Part shown: positions 13,101 through 24,639 of the stretch, piece by piece
How positions within the stretch are numbered: the first letter of the stretch is position 1
How the letters are laid out: each line of letters begins with the position of its first letter
Assembly: GCA_024500155.1 (NCBI GenBank)
Contig: CM044868.1
Span: 34,645,665 to 34,709,664 of the forward strand
Length of the DNA: 64,000 nt
Source of the DNA: Chenopodium formosanum
Taxonomy: Eukaryota; Streptophyta; Magnoliopsida; Caryophyllales; Amaranthaceae
Direction of reading: 5' to 3'
Program-made: the position numbers and the translations under genes
The notes under the pieces: model-generated
Database searches by the model: none
The model's input: the letters and a program-made list of their open reading frames with translations, nothing else
Told to the model about the DNA's origin: nothing

Positions 13101-14085
13101 TAGACATAGGAACCAAAAAATTTTATATATTGGAATGTTAGAAGAAAGAATGAGTTCATTTGATTGAAAAAATTTAATATGGGCAAGGTAAAAGCTATAT
13201 AGGCCAAAATTTATTGAATTTGGATGAATGAGGGTCGTAAAGTGACTTATGTGTTCATTTCTCTTGATTTCTAGCCATATACACCTTAAAGTATTTGATA
13301 TTGGCATGTTAGAAGAAGGAATAAGTTAATTTGATTGAAAACATAGAAAATGGGCAAGTTAAGAGCGATATAGGCCAAAATTGATTGAATTTGGATGAAT
13401 AAGTGTCGTAAAGTGACTCATGTTTTCATTTCTCTTGATTGTTAGCCGTAGACACCTAAAATTATTTTATATTGGCATGTTAGAAGAAATAATGAGCTCA
13501 ATTGATTATAAACATAGAAAATAGGCAAGGTAGAAAACATTTTTGGCTAAATTTACTTGAATGTTCAAGAATAAGAGTCGTTACCTTATATTTTTGGTTG
13601 TTTTTTTAACAATTTTTGTTAATATCATGTATATTTTTTAGGAGACCTACTAGAAGAAGCTCGAATAAGCAAGGAGTCAGGGGATTCGAAAGAGTCCAAA
13701 TGAGTTGTACTGGGAGCTGGTGGGTGGGCGCAATAAGAAGGGTCGTGTGAAGTTACTTGGCCAAAGTGCAGAGCTCTACTATGGCAACCGGATGAGTCGA
13801 GTTTCTTGTTATTCACAGCAATACACGTCGTCTATCATTTCTCAGATGCAAGATCAGATGAAATATATGGTGCAAGCTCTCCAAACTCTAATGGAAGTCC
13901 AGATGCAAAGCCGAATTTACTCCAAAATGGCTGAAATGGAGAGGAGATACAAGGAGAGTATGGAAAAGATGATGAGTCGTTTAAAAAACAACAACATATG
14001 TTCCACCGTTCATCCTCAGCATCGAGACCCTAGGGATGACCCAGGTAGTGGTGGAGTAGGCCAAGGTACCTCGGCGATTGTTTAG
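10173..14085 (+). pseudogene. Second CACTA gene (TNPA-like, Transposase_24 type), broken
   Basis: It follows the TNP2 pseudogene on the same strand. The start MAGGNKGETSKKRNAKGKV at 10173 leads to exon-like blocks: FDHKEVKNMLSDTLTGYYREPWRNHG (10560-10690), FKWAPQLNEHVKQTFELKFVNRLRDMFYHITKKMN and WLNEDVHEKMMEIGAND (10775-11095), IPNAPNIFLMTHFKEVPGKGQ (11180-11300) and, beyond the satellite array, NELYWELVGGRNKKGRVKLLGQSAELYYG plus a predicted coiled coil (13700-13990). The blocks match the plant Transposase_24 family found beside TNP2 and thought to bind subterminal repeats. GT/AG-like borders separate the blocks. An internal stop (about 10285) and a frameshift near 13698 indicate decay. The exact exon limits are my inference. 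Confidence 0.75.
11310..13575. repeat. Tandem satellite array, about 171-bp monomer, about 13 copies
   Basis: A repeated block (ATTGATTGAATTTGGATGA, then TAAAGTGACTTATGTGCTC, then TTTGATATTGGAATGTTAG, then AAAATGGGCAAGGTAAAAGC) recurs head to tail. Positions of the 'CACCTAA' landmark are about 11411, 11582, 11745, 11915, 12086, 12257, 12426, 12598, 12769, 12939, 13111, 13282 and 13453, giving a period of 169-172 bp with one shorter unit. Monomers differ by scattered substitutions. The array sits in a putative intron of the second CACTA gene. Open frames inside it are periodic copies of the same non-coding unit. Confidence 0.9.
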
Positions 14086-14279
14086 CTTAACTTCACTCTA
14101 GCATAGCTTTTGTTAGGTATGGATACGAAATTAGTTCGGATTATCTTTTGTCCTAGGACATAATTATTATATATATATGAAAATAAATATAATTTCTTAG
14201 GTCGTTAATTTTTTTTTTTAAACAGCAACTTCTGCAAGTGTTCAGGTCTTAGCGTCAGTTTATTAAAAACGAATATTCA

Positions 14280-14806
14280 GATTTGGAATCGTATTTTATT
14301 CAAATATTACCGACGGTTTTGAAGGTCCTTCCGACTCAATAAAATCATCGCAAACTGCATTGGTGAACGACGGAAAAAAATCCGTCGAAAGATAACGACG
14401 GAAAAGTCCCTCGCAAATTTGCGATGGAAACTTTTCGTTGGAAAAAACAATTTCCGACGGAATAATTACGTCGGAAAATTTAATTTCCTATGGATTTTTT
14501 TCGTCTGAAAAAAAATCTATTTTCCGACGGAATTTTTTCGTCGAATTTTTTTTTTCGACGGATTTTTTTTCGTCGGAAGATTGTGACGCAATTTCGATTA
14601 AGATCAAACTACATTCCGACAAAAGTATTTCCGTCGTAATTTTCGTCAAAAATCAAGTTTTTGACGGAAAATATGGTCAATTTCCTACAAAAGGTATTCC
14701 GACGACCGCTAACAACGGAATTTCGTCAGAAAATCGATTTCCGGCGAATTTTTCATAGTTTCTGACGGAATTTGTCCGTCGTAATTACGTTGTTTTGCTT
14801 GTAGTG
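14280..14806 (+). repeat. CACTA-1 right subterminal repeats and terminus
   Basis: A dense array of CGACGGAAA / TTTCCGTCG words in both orientations (for example 14370-14400, 14452-14475, 14520-14570) continues to the terminal TTGCTTGTAGTG at 14795-14806. It is longer and denser than the left array, an asymmetry common in En/Spm-type elements. Confidence 0.8.
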
Positions 14807-15210
14807 TTTTTCTTCCCGTCTTAGACGGAGTTTTGGCCAGCTCATCCCCCAACCGCTTAAATAGTTTGGTGATGTAGCAGGGGATTAACTTGCTTCCGCC
14901 CTGCAAATAACAAAATGGGAATTACAAACGGAAATTTATAATTTGAATGAAAGGGGTACAGCCGGAAGTTTGAGTTTAGCAGGCGGCATACCCCTCCCTT
15001 TTTGGCTTCCTTGACTTCTAAGGCCGCCTTCTTCTCTAGAAGCTACTATTTCCTCAGAAGAGCAACCAACTTAGCAGGCGTCATCTTTGGAGGTACCATG
15101 TTCTTCCCTTCTTCTACAAAAACAAAGGAAACAGTTGGTCAAAAGATTAACAAAAAACAAACAAAACATCAATATAGACGACAAATTACCGGGTGTGTTA
15201 TAAGTCTAAT
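14807..15210 (-). pseudogene. Fragment of a Tat retrotransposon antisense ORF
   Basis: On the minus strand this reads like pieces of the antisense gene of the Tat elements further right. VEEGKNMVPPKMTPAKLVALLRK lies at about 15110-15045. After a TTATTTGCAG acceptor-like site, GGSKLIPCYITKLFKRLGDELAKTPSKTG lies at about 14905-14815. The same exon/intron style is seen at 46600-47560 and 56906-58440. Both ends are cut, by the CACTA terminus on one side and by LTR-A on the other. The assignment rests on style and a short similarity, so it is tentative. Confidence 0.45.
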
Positions 15211-17235
15211 TGTAGACACCTAAAAATGTCTCCCCAAAACCAAACCCGATGATGAACAAACTTTCATTGCCATTATTGGTCGGGTTGAGTATTTAATCTT
15301 TGAAATTATTAAATCCATATTCAATCCCAATACATTTCATAAACCAACCTAATTCCTTGCCCATTTCCCCAAATCATAACTTATTTTCCTCTTTTTGTGC
15401 CTTTAACCCAAAATAATTTATTTCGTCTCCTTTAAAATCATTCATTTCGTGTTCTTTTTATAAAAATGTTTAGTCTAGTTTATTTTTGGTCCATAAACTG
15501 GGTCCAATGATTAAATAGTTGGATAGGTCTTGAAAACAACTTTTCAACGATATATTATAAGCCCAAATCCGAGTTATAATGAATAAGTTATGGCCGAAAA
15601 TACTAAACTGAGCCCAAACCAAACCTAAGCCAACTTTATCTACGACCCAATGATCATGTGGAGGGTCTAAATTATTTAATACCATTCCTAAACCAATTAG
15701 GAATAATTGGAAGCTTATATAACTTTCTAAAAGATCTTAATTATCCTTTTTGAAAAGATAAGATTAAAGAGTTTGAAATTGAATAAAACTTTTCTTTTTG
15801 AAAGTCCTGATTAAATTGAAATATGTTCAAACAGATATTATTTTTGGGCCTCATATTTTTTATCCAAATATTATATGGTTTGTTAGCCCTTGAAATTATC
15901 TTTCCAATTATATATTATAACATCAATTTTGAGCTATAACGAAAAAGATATGATTGAAATACGAAACTCTATCCAAAACTAACACTGTCCCACTATTTCG
16001 GCCATATCTTTTATTCTACAAATGATTTTAATATGATTTTAATTGGGATACAAAGTAGAATTCAACAGCTTTCTAATGACATATTATTTATCTTATTCAA
16101 ATTTTTGGATCAAAAGATATGATAAAAAACAAAAACCGCAAAAACTGTTGTCTATCGCAAGAGTTTTATTCCGATTCCAATTCGATCTTTTCTTGATTCC
16201 TCGACCCTTCTTTTTTCATTTTAAATAGAAGCTATATCACCCCTTCTAAATCATAAACAAGCTGGATCATAAAATCATTCTCTTCTCCCTCTTTAGCCTA
16301 AACACTAGCCTCCCTATTCTTCCATAATACTTCCCTTAAGCACTCCAAGGAGTCCATATTTAACATGAGGTTCCGTCCTTAAACCAAGGCGTGAAAGGTA
16401 TAATTAACTAAGGGTTTGGACCAAATCAACTCTAATTTTTATTTAATTTTTTCAATTTTATTTATGTTTTTATTGAAGTTACTAACAGTTTATTCATGAT
16501 GTAGCAGTTCAAGGAAACGCAGAAAGTGAGTAATTAATTACTTTATTACTCTTATTTTATTATTTTTATTGCTAGCATCATGATTGAGTTTATTTATATT
16601 TGATTTGACTAAAAATTTATGGTTAAATTGCTTCCAATATTAATGTTGATTCTATTATAATTTTTTGTCACCATATTGCATGTTTAAAGGGAATATTGAA
16701 TTGAAAATCACGCCTAACAAGATAATTTGGACAACCAGTTAGGTTCCTTTTTAATCTTGTTGTTTAATCAAGTGATCACGATATTTTAGAATTATATGTT
16801 GCATTAATATTCAACTAATTTAGCCTAATATTAGTTTGGAGCGAATTGAATCTTTGTTTGCATGCCTTTGAGATCGCAGGAATCACTTTTCACTCTAAGA
16901 ATCGAGTAAAGGCCAATACGGGCAAATGTGACTCCATGACTCACTTCGTACCCTCATCCCCGATCCTCCTTTCGTGGTTCTGAACCATATGGAGTTAGTA
17001 ATCTCATGGATCATGAATGGGGGGTAACCTTCACGGGTCAATCGTTGTTGCCTTTCGTTGTCCCTTATCATGGTTGCCTTTATGATCCGTGAACGGTTTA
17101 CAAGTTCCTTAAAAACTTGTTGGTAGCTCCCTACTTTCCTTGTCCCTAATCGTATTATGTCAATTCCCACTTCCTATGAGTGCCAAGCATATTCACTACA
17201 TGCTTAACGTAGGCGCACTTCAAATGACACCTATA
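15211..17235 (+). repeat. 5' LTR of element A (about 2025 bp)
   Basis: It begins TGTAGACACC and ends near GACACCTATA just before the primer-binding site. The last bases look like a mutated inverted copy of the first. It aligns over its length with 61177-63303 apart from a MITE in the latter. No gene is seen inside; a short open frame on the minus strand near 17000 has no recognisable character. Confidence 0.85.
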
Positions 17236-17237
17236 AT

Positions 17238-17256
17238 TTGGCGACTCCACTAGGGA
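17238..17256 (+). other. Primer-binding site of element A
   Basis: TTGGCGACTCCACTAGGGA lies two bases after the LTR. It resembles the TGGCGACTCCGCTGGGGA site of Ogre-type elements, which is complementary to the 3' end of a tRNA-Arg. Confidence 0.8.
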
Positions 17257-18748
17257 GGATTGTTGGTTATTTATCGATTTGAGCGATCGGTATTTAATAG
17301 AGATGAGTGGATGAGACTTGAAAGATTCTTAAATTGTATTCCTGCGATTTAATTGGTATTGTCACCTATTGTAGCAGTACGTGTTCTACGTATGTGGCTA
17401 GCCTGGGGGCTTTAAGCTCTATCAACCCAAAAACGTTAATAAGAATAAGGGTTCATCCGAGTTTTTAAATCCACCCAAACCATGGAGCCGAGTTTGATTT
17501 CTTTACGAGCTCGCGGAGCCGCCCATTGGCATACACCCTCAACTGAGGCTGCCTTGCTAGCGCGTCCAAACTCTTAACCATGGTATCCTTTGACACCCAA
17601 AAGTTTGACCAAAGTGGAACATAAAACTTGAATTTAGGTTGGGAAATTCATTACATCATGCGTGACAATATGCTTATATGTGCATTTTTTATTGAATTTT
17701 TATTTTATTTTTATTTTTTCTCTTATCAAACCTTTTTTTTAGAGTCGAGTCATAGCTTTTTTTTCTTTTTTTTTGAGTCAACTCGGATTTTTACTCTCGT
17801 ATCCTACATAAGAGTCAACTTGTTTTGGTCATAGCCGGAGTTCTATAAAGATTTACGTGTTGTACCATCTATGGATCTGTAGCCCCAAGTTTTATCTTTC
17901 ATTTGGAGTTGGTTGCGTCCCAATCAAAGTCACAGATCAAATGTTATAACCGATATACTACAGCCTGTCCAGTTTAGGTGTCTTTTTAACGTCAACTTTT
18001 TTTTTTATATATATATATCTTTTCGTGTCGAGCTAGTTGTAGCCGAGTCCTTTAATCCTTGTCAACTCGTACAACATACGATTATAGATTTTTATTTTAT
18101 TTTTTTTTTTATACCCATGAGTCCTAACTCTTCTAGAATTCTAGTCCCCTTCCTAGTCTCTTGCGTTTTTTGTGCTAACCTTAATATGTGTTCTTTGATT
18201 TGATTGTTGTTGATATTATTTATGACTAACCATTTCCAATGGACTGTTTTCACCTAGTAAATATTATAAACATAAAAATTGGAAAAAAAATATTCAAGTT
18301 AGTTTGTGTTTTAGTCTTCTGTGCTATTTGGTCATTGAGTCCTTTGTTTTTCACAACTTCCTCATGTCTAGCCATGCCATCATACCACGCGTCTTAATAA
18401 ATTCACCTAATCACACATGTTATGTCATTTCACACACTTTTTCTTTGAGTAATGCACTATATTGTTTATGATCGTATATTAGGACCATGCATGCGTTGTT
18501 TTCCGTCGTAATAGGAATTAGTGGAGTATTTCCCATCGGTTTTCAAAATTCTTTCATACACTCTTCCTTTCTAATCCGAGTATTGAGTTAATGCATTAAG
18601 TAAGATCATTTTGTTCTATAGTACTCGAGTTCAAGAATCACTAGGCAAGAGTTGGAAGAATGAGGGGAACGTCATTCCTTCCTTCTTTTCTTCCAATCAA
18701 AGCATCAGCAATAACAAACTTTTTGTCCCTATTTGAGGTAAAAAGTAA
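17257..18748 (+). other. Element A leader, non-coding
   Basis: T-rich leader with several T runs (17736-17775, 18090-18112). I found no domain in any frame. It ends at the MULE insertion (target AAAAAGTAA). Confidence 0.6.
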
Positions 18749-18860
18749 GGAAAAATACAGTTTAATAATCCCAACTATTGCCCATTTGCCTACAATAGTC
18801 CCAACTAACGTTTATTCTGTAATAATCCCAACTATTTATCATATTTTCCTCCAGCAGTCC
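18749..18860 (+). repeat. MULE left terminal inverted repeat
   Basis: Contains three spaced copies of AATAATCCCAACTA or AATAGTCCCAACT, ending TTCCTCCAGCAGTCC. The copies match the right end in inverted orientation. The internal repetition could provide several transposase binding sites. Confidence 0.9.
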
Positions 18861-19077
18861 CAGCAGGTCACTTACTTGCTAGTGCAGGTTAAAAGCCTAC
18901 GTGGCATTTGTTTTTTCTTTTTTTTTTTTTAAATTTCTTTTTGTTATCTTGTTATTAATAAGGTGAGTCAGCCTTACCTTTTTTTTTTTACCCGTTATTT
19001 CTTCTTCTCTCTTCTCTCCTCATCTCCCCTGTTTGTAGTGTGATTTTTTTTTCTTTGGATCTTCTTTTGTCTTATCA

Positions 19078-19670
19078 ATGGCTACATGAAGGAATAAGTT
19101 AGGTGGGTCCCCAACATCATCTTCAAGCTCTAGGGGAGGGTTGTATGCCACGACTAGATGCAGGTGTGGGCTAGAGGCGGTTGTGCGTACGGTGAAGAAG
19201 GGCCCTAATATTGGTTGCAAATTCTTTGGTTGTCCTAAATGGTCTGTAAGTTAATTGGTTGTTTATTGATTGAATTGTTGTTGTTGTTGTGGGTAAATTA
19301 TTTGCTTTAATGTTGAAGTTTGTAGTTGCAATTTGATTTAAATTAGGCTTTTTGTGAATTTGTACTGGATACAAAGTGCAATTTCATGAAATGGGTTGAT
19401 TGTAGCAATGGAGATGACTTGCGGTTTCCGATCTTTGAAGGGGAAACAACTATAGCTGAGTTGGAGATGCAGAAGTGTATGTTGGAAGACAAAGTGAAGA
19501 GGTTGCTAGGAAAGAAGGGAAATTTTGAGGATGAATTGTTAGAAATGAAAGCTGAAGTAAGCCAATTAAGGATTGAGCTGATGAGGTCTTCAAGGACTGA
19601 ATATAATTTGACAATGGCTCTGTTTTGTTCATGGTTGTTCTTTGGCATTTTGGTGTTGATGTTAAAGTAG
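19078..19670 (+). pseudogene. MULE-borne GRF zinc-finger / coiled-coil / membrane-anchor gene
   Basis: A two-exon gene reads as 153 residues. Exon 1 is 19078-19245 and exon 2 is 19377-19670, joined by a GTAAGT...AG intron in phase 0. Residues 28-65 form a GRF-type zinc finger: C28-x-C30, GPNIG (42-46), C52 and C57 followed by NFMKWVD. The last cysteine is the first codon of exon 2, so the finger is only complete after splicing. Residues about 78-128 are charged and coiled-coil-like (IAELEMQKCMLEDKVKRLL). Residues 134-152 form a hydrophobic helix at the very C-terminus, as in tail-anchored proteins. Codon 4 is TGA (19087), a single CGA-to-TGA type change that probably silences this copy unless a later start is used. 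GRF fingers bind single-stranded nucleic acid in other proteins; the role here is unknown. The gene is convergent with the transposase, like mudrB relative to mudrA in maize MuDR. Confidence 0.75.
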
Positions 19671-20540
19671 TATTGTTTAGAGTAAATTAATGTTTAGTGA
19701 CAATTATCTAAGTAGCTTATTCTTTGGACTTTGAATTAAGGAAATTAGTGTTGTTGTAGGCAGTGAACTTTGTTGCTTGTAACCTGTGCCTATTTATGCA
19801 ATATGGAATAAAATTTGGATTCAAAACATAAGTCATTTAATACTTCATACATTACTTAAGTTGTATGTCATAATAAGTTCTCAAAATCCAAAATAAGTAG
19901 CCAAATATACAAGCTACTCCTACTACCCCAAAATATTAGTAGCTAATTGTTAACACAAAATAAGTTAGGCTTAATTGTTTCATACAAACAAATCTTAAAA
20001 CTACTGAGTTTGATGAGGTTGGTTTGATTGTTGGCTTGAGCTCAATCCACCAATGTAATTTGTTGGTTGCTGACTCAAAGCCTTTCTGCTCCTCATAGTT
20101 GTCGTTGTTCCTGCAAGCTCCCTTGAAGATTTTCCTCGAACCTTAAACAAGATTGCATTAATTATAAATTATACTTAACACTCTCATAAAACCATGATAT
20201 AGTTACAGTGCTGTTAACTTACATTGGTAAGGACAGATCCATCATCACCAAAAAGAACTCCAACACCCCTAGGATCTCCTCTTCCTCTAGTTGTTTGGCC
20301 TCTTCCTGCACCCCTTCTACCTCTTCTTGCACCCCTTTCCTGATCCCATCCCTGAGCTCTGCCAGTGCCAGATGCCTGAGGCCCCACCTGTGCTATATAT
20401 GACGGTCTTGCATATTGCGACATCCCTGCACCTGAAGCAGAAGATGGTGGTAAGGATCAACCTGTCTTAGGTTGTTGTCCACCTCTTGCTCCTCTTCCTC
20501 TCAAAATAGTCCTTCCACCTCTTCCAAGCTGTGTGGGCTG
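19671..20540. other. Intergenic stretch between convergent MULE genes
   Basis: 3' ends of both MULE genes face each other here. The minus strand of 20130-20530 still reads as basic, G/R-rich sequence (AQGWDQERGARRGRRGAGRGQTTRGRGDPRGV), likely the tail of the transposase. No further gene is seen. Confidence 0.4.
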
Positions 20541-23500
20541 GGCACTAATGTCATGGTGTTATAGTGCATTCACTGCAGCAGAGACTTGGGCCAGAGGAGT
20601 TTCCCCATCTTTCCTAGGTCTACCCCTTGGCTTCTTTGATAGTGGTTCACTGGTTTCCTCAACAGATGGCTTGATAGGGCATTTCCTCTTGTTGTGTGAA
20701 GTTGACTTGCACACAGAACAGGACATTTGAATCCCAATCTTGGATAAAGAACCTGGTTTTTTGGGGTTCTCAAATGGGTCCTTAATTCTGTTTTTTCTTG
20801 GCCTCCCTGGTCCTATCTTAATGGGAGGTGGTGCAAGGGGGCAAGAGACTTTTGGCCAATATCTTTCTCCTTCTATAGGAGGAATAGATCCTATAAAACA
20901 AGACACACAAGCTACTTAAGTTAAAAATAACAGGTGGCATGTCTATCAACATTTGATGAATGAAAGCAATATGAAACTATACCTGCATATGCCTTTAAAT
21001 AGTTCTCCCTTGTATAGCATGGATCCACAAAGTCCTCTACTTCTTGGTTTAGGAAAAAAAATGCCGGCACAAGCATGACAGTAGGGAATGCCAAGCATAT
21101 CACATTTCCTGAAACTACATCTTCTGTCTTCCAAATTAACCACAAGCTGGTCCATGTTGTGAGAGACATTGAACAAAGTCTCAGAAGAGGGATACACATT
21201 ATAATATGCACCCTTTTTTTTCTCCTTATTCAACTTATTATGAATTCCAGGGCATAGGGCTGTTGTGCACTCAATCATTTCTTGCCTTTTCTTCACAAGC
21301 CTTTACATTAGCTTAGTTCTTATTTCTTCAAGCATATAGAGATGATGCTTTGTTCTTGCTTGTATTATGTAACCATTGAAGGTTTCTGCTATGTTGCTGC
21401 TTATGGCATCTGTCTTCATTGAAGTCTTCATGAAAGCTCTACAAAATCTAGGAGGGTTATATTTCTTGAATGCCTCAGCTGCATCAGTGCTTATTTCAGC
21501 AAGTTCACTTAGTGCTTGATCATAATCTGCCATGTTGTAAGACTTTGCAATTTTTTGAAATTGCAGCTTGAATTTGTCACCTATGTATGTCTTGTTCCAG
21601 TGAGCATAGATATGTCTGGCACAATGTCTATGCTCAGCTTTGGCAAGACATTTGACACAGCATTGAGTATTGCCTGACAAAAAAGACAAACCAAAAAGTC
21701 AGAATGCAAGACTTTAAATGATTTTTAAAAAAACATATCACTACTAAGGTATTAGACTTACTTGGTGTTCATCTTAGATGATAGCAACTTCATCTCTTTC
21801 ACCCAATTCAAGACATGTCTAAATATGTGTAAAAAACCACTCCCAGCTCAAATTAGTTTTTCCTTCTGTAACAGCCCATGCCACTGGGTACATCTAGTCA
21901 TTTGCATCCCTACAAACTGTACAAAGGAGCTAATCACCTAGAAAGGTCTTCAAAAAACAAGCATCAACTGCTAGCACTTTCCTACACCCTTCTTTCCACC
22001 CTTTTGCAAGACCCTCAAAACACATAAAGAGCCTTTGGAATACTGGTGTCGGCAACTTTGTCTGAATTGTCACTAACTAAATGTGGCTACCAGGATTGCT
22101 CTTCTAAACAGCAGCTAAGTACCCCCCCATCTTTTGGTAATGGTCATGCATAGATCCATATAGAAACATGTGTGCTGCATACTTGACTTTGTATGCAAAC
22201 ACCCTATTCACTATCATCTTGTACGCCCTCTTTATATATTCCACTATCTCTGTGGCTGGCCAGTGAGGTCTTGTTTTAAACACCTCTAAGAACTTTTGTG
22301 CAACCCATTTGGTCTTCAACTGTCTATTTTTCTTCATGTTCCTCTAACAGGCGTGCTTATTGCACACTCTCTTTATCAAAATTGATGCCTTTCCAGTATG
22401 CCAGGAACCAAAAACTCTAAATGGACAGCCCTTAATACACCTTGCTTCGATCCTTTGACCCCTGTTCTTGTTGCTATTGGTAATTAATAAGTTTTTCCCT
22501 TGAAATACTACATACTTAGAAACTGCCTTCCTAAAGTCATCTCTTTTTGCAAACCTCAAACCAACTCTCCAGGTGAAATGTGAAAAGTCAGTGTCTGGGC
22601 TAACTAGCAAAGCAAATCTCTTTGTCCTGCAACCCTCATTCCCTTCATCATCAGTTGGAGGTGGGGAGTTCTCTTCCTCCTCAGTATCTTCATACTCACT
22701 TTCATGCTCAGACTCATTATCTTGCTCTTCTTGCACCACATTGCTCTTTCCCTCAATTGTTTCTTTAGCCAACTGTGCTGTAGCCTGTACTAGTAGTGTG
22801 GTACAACTCTTAACTCTCTCTCTAGCTTGGTTGTATTCCTCATCACTTATATCAGAATCAAAATTGTCCCCTTCATCCAAAATGGCCTCATTATACTCAT
22901 CCTCTAATTCTGTATCTAATCCATCCAAACCAGTGAGGACATTTTCATTTTCCAACTCCAAATCAAATCCGTCATCCTCCTCATCCTCAGTGTATTCTCC
23001 TTCAAAAAAGGGTTCTACATCCCCCTTCCCTTTAACACTACACTCTGCTAAAACACCTTTGCCTTTATTTGTAAGAGGATTATATGTTGGGTCTGCATCA
23101 TCACTTCCACCACTACAGTAACCTTCACACAACTGATCTAACCTAAGTGGACTATCTAGCCTTTCATCAAGCCAATCATACTCATCATCAGCAACAGGTT
23201 GAGAGGTGTGTGGTGGACTCGTTGTATTTCTTGATGATGTTGTTTGTGGAGGGGATGTGTGTTTCAGAAAACCTAGATCTAAAGTATTAAAAGCATTATG
23301 GGTAAGGTTAGGGGAAGTTTGGGCATCTGTTGTTTCTTTGAGGGAGTTGGAAGATGATTTTTTGGGCAGCCCTTTTTGAATTAATGGTGGGGCAAGGTGC
23401 TTTTTTAGTCCTTGGACTTGTCCTAACTTGTGTCAACACAATTGGTGGGCCCCTTTTAGGTGTCATTTTCTTCTTTTTTTTTTAAGTTTGGATGGTTTTG

Positions 23501-23897
23501 GAGAAGATTGAGAAGCTTGTGTCAATGGTTGGAAGTGTCTTATAACTACTGGTTCCTCAATTGGCTCAAGCTCTGGTGACTCATCTCTATGCTTTACATA
23601 CAGCTCCACACACCTATACTTCATACCTTGCTTAGCTACCTCCATTACATCAGCATCATCATGCACTTTCCTAAGTCCATTTGTCATACTTAGCCCAGGA
23701 ACCAAGTAATACAGACCAACAACGGCTTTCTCCTCAGTGCAACACTCCCTAGCTAACTCCATTATGTCAAAGAAACTTAACAAATCTGGGTCAATTTGCT
23801 TAGATTTACCTCTCCCCCCCTCATAAACCAATTTACCATTATTAACATGCTTGAAGTACCCACTATGCCAAAAATTCAGAGCAATATACTCACACAT
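20211..23897 (-). pseudogene. mudrA-like MULE transposase, broken
   Basis: Blocks in order on the minus strand: an N-terminal PB1-like domain of plant MULEs (WHSGYFKHVNNGKLVYEGGRG...DIMELARECC...LVPGLSMTNGLRKVHDDADVMEV, 23897-23560); an acidic linker (23060-22650); the DBD_Tnp_Mut region FTWRVGLRFAKRDDFRKAVSKYVVFQGKNL to KRVCNKHAC (22600-22347); and the MULE catalytic part with VDACFLKTFLGD (about 21980) and WEWFFTH (about 21840). After that come NIAETFNGYIIQARTKHHLYMLEEIR (about 21400), a SWIM-like finger CSFRKCDMLGIPYCHACAGIFF (about 21120-21055), an AT-hook GPGRPRKNR and a zinc knuckle CSVCKSTSHNKRKC (20815-20685). Stops (for example after HAC at 22344 and near 22090) and frame changes show it is inactive. 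It would have cut and joined the element ends in the nucleus. Confidence 0.85.
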
Positions 23898-24528
23898 TTC
23901 AACCTAACAACTACAACAATAATTCACAATTACTAACACACCCACAAATAATTAACAACAAACCCTAACATAACAAATACAGTAAACCACAACAAACAAC
24001 AATTAAAATTTATTACAATTCACAAATTAACAAAACCCAGAAAATCTAACCATATGCAAATCTAACACACCCACAAACTGATTATAATTCTCAATTATCT
24101 CAGTAAATCGAATCAATTAGACACATAAATCAACAATCTTTGCGAAATTTAACAAAACTAGGGTTTACCTGAACAAAGCTTCACTACACTTCTTCAATGG
24201 CGTCGTGATAGCTATCCCACCACCGTCGCACCGTATTTCCTTTAAATGGAAACTCAATTTCGCTAGATTTTTTCCAATTTGGGAAACTGAAATTTGGGTG
24301 GAGAAGTTAATTCGAAGGAGAGACTGTTAATGGCGGGATTTAATTTTTTTGCAGAAGGTGGTTGAGGGTGATGACGTGGTGTCTACTTTGGGTGGGAAAT
24401 GAATTGAGGAAAAAATGAGGGAGGTCAACTACATTTTTTGTCCAACTCAGCAATCCATATGGAAAAAAAAGGTAAAATAAAATATTTGGGAAAAGGTTAA
24501 CTTGGAAAACCGGTTTTCACTCAACTAG

Positions 24529-24639
24529 GACTGCTGGAGGAAAATAGGATGAATAGTTGGGATTATTACAGAATAAACGTGAGTTGGGACTATTGTAGGT
24601 AAATGGGAAATAGTTGGGATTATTAAACTGTATTTTTCC
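24529..24639 (-). repeat. MULE right terminal inverted repeat
   Basis: Inverted copy of 18749-18860, ending CTGTATTTTTCC at 24639 before the duplicated target AAAAAGTAT. Confidence 0.9.

Larger units (their letters stand above)
946..14806 (+). mobile_element. CACTA-1 DNA transposon, decayed, with nested LINE
   Basis: The left end reads CACTACTAGAAC and the right end is the reverse complement of CACTACAAGCAAAAC, the typical En/Spm (CACTA) terminal inverted repeat. Both ends carry many copies of the same short subterminal motif built on CGACGGAAA/TTTCCGTCG (about 1000-1170 and 14310-14775). Inside lie a TNP2-like transposase pseudogene and a second pseudogene with a Transposase_24-type domain, the usual two-gene content of plant CACTA elements. 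The expected 3-bp target duplication is not seen (TCT on the left, TTT on the right), and the two flanks come from different repeats. One end may therefore have been rearranged after insertion. The length of 13.9 kb includes a LINE of about 3.3 kb and a satellite array of about 2.3 kb. Confidence 0.85.
18749..24639 (-). mobile_element. Mutator-like element (MULE), complete but decayed
   Basis: Terminal inverted repeats at 18749-18860 and 24529-24639 are about 95% identical and start GGAAAAATACAG. They are flanked by AAAAAGTAA (18740-18748) and AAAAAGTAT (24640-24648), a 9-bp target duplication with one mismatch, the Mutator signature. Two genes face each other: a mudrA-like transposase pseudogene (minus) and a small GRF zinc-finger gene (plus). 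It inserted into the leader of element A. Confidence 0.92.

Noticed and set aside
11734..13307. Several minus-strand open frames of 87-144 residues with a repeated 'AHFLCFQSNELI' phrase
   Set aside because: They are periodic translations of the 171-bp satellite, not genes.
22573..23121. 182-residue S-rich plus-strand open frame
   Set aside because: It is antisense to the acidic linker of the mudrA-like pseudogene.
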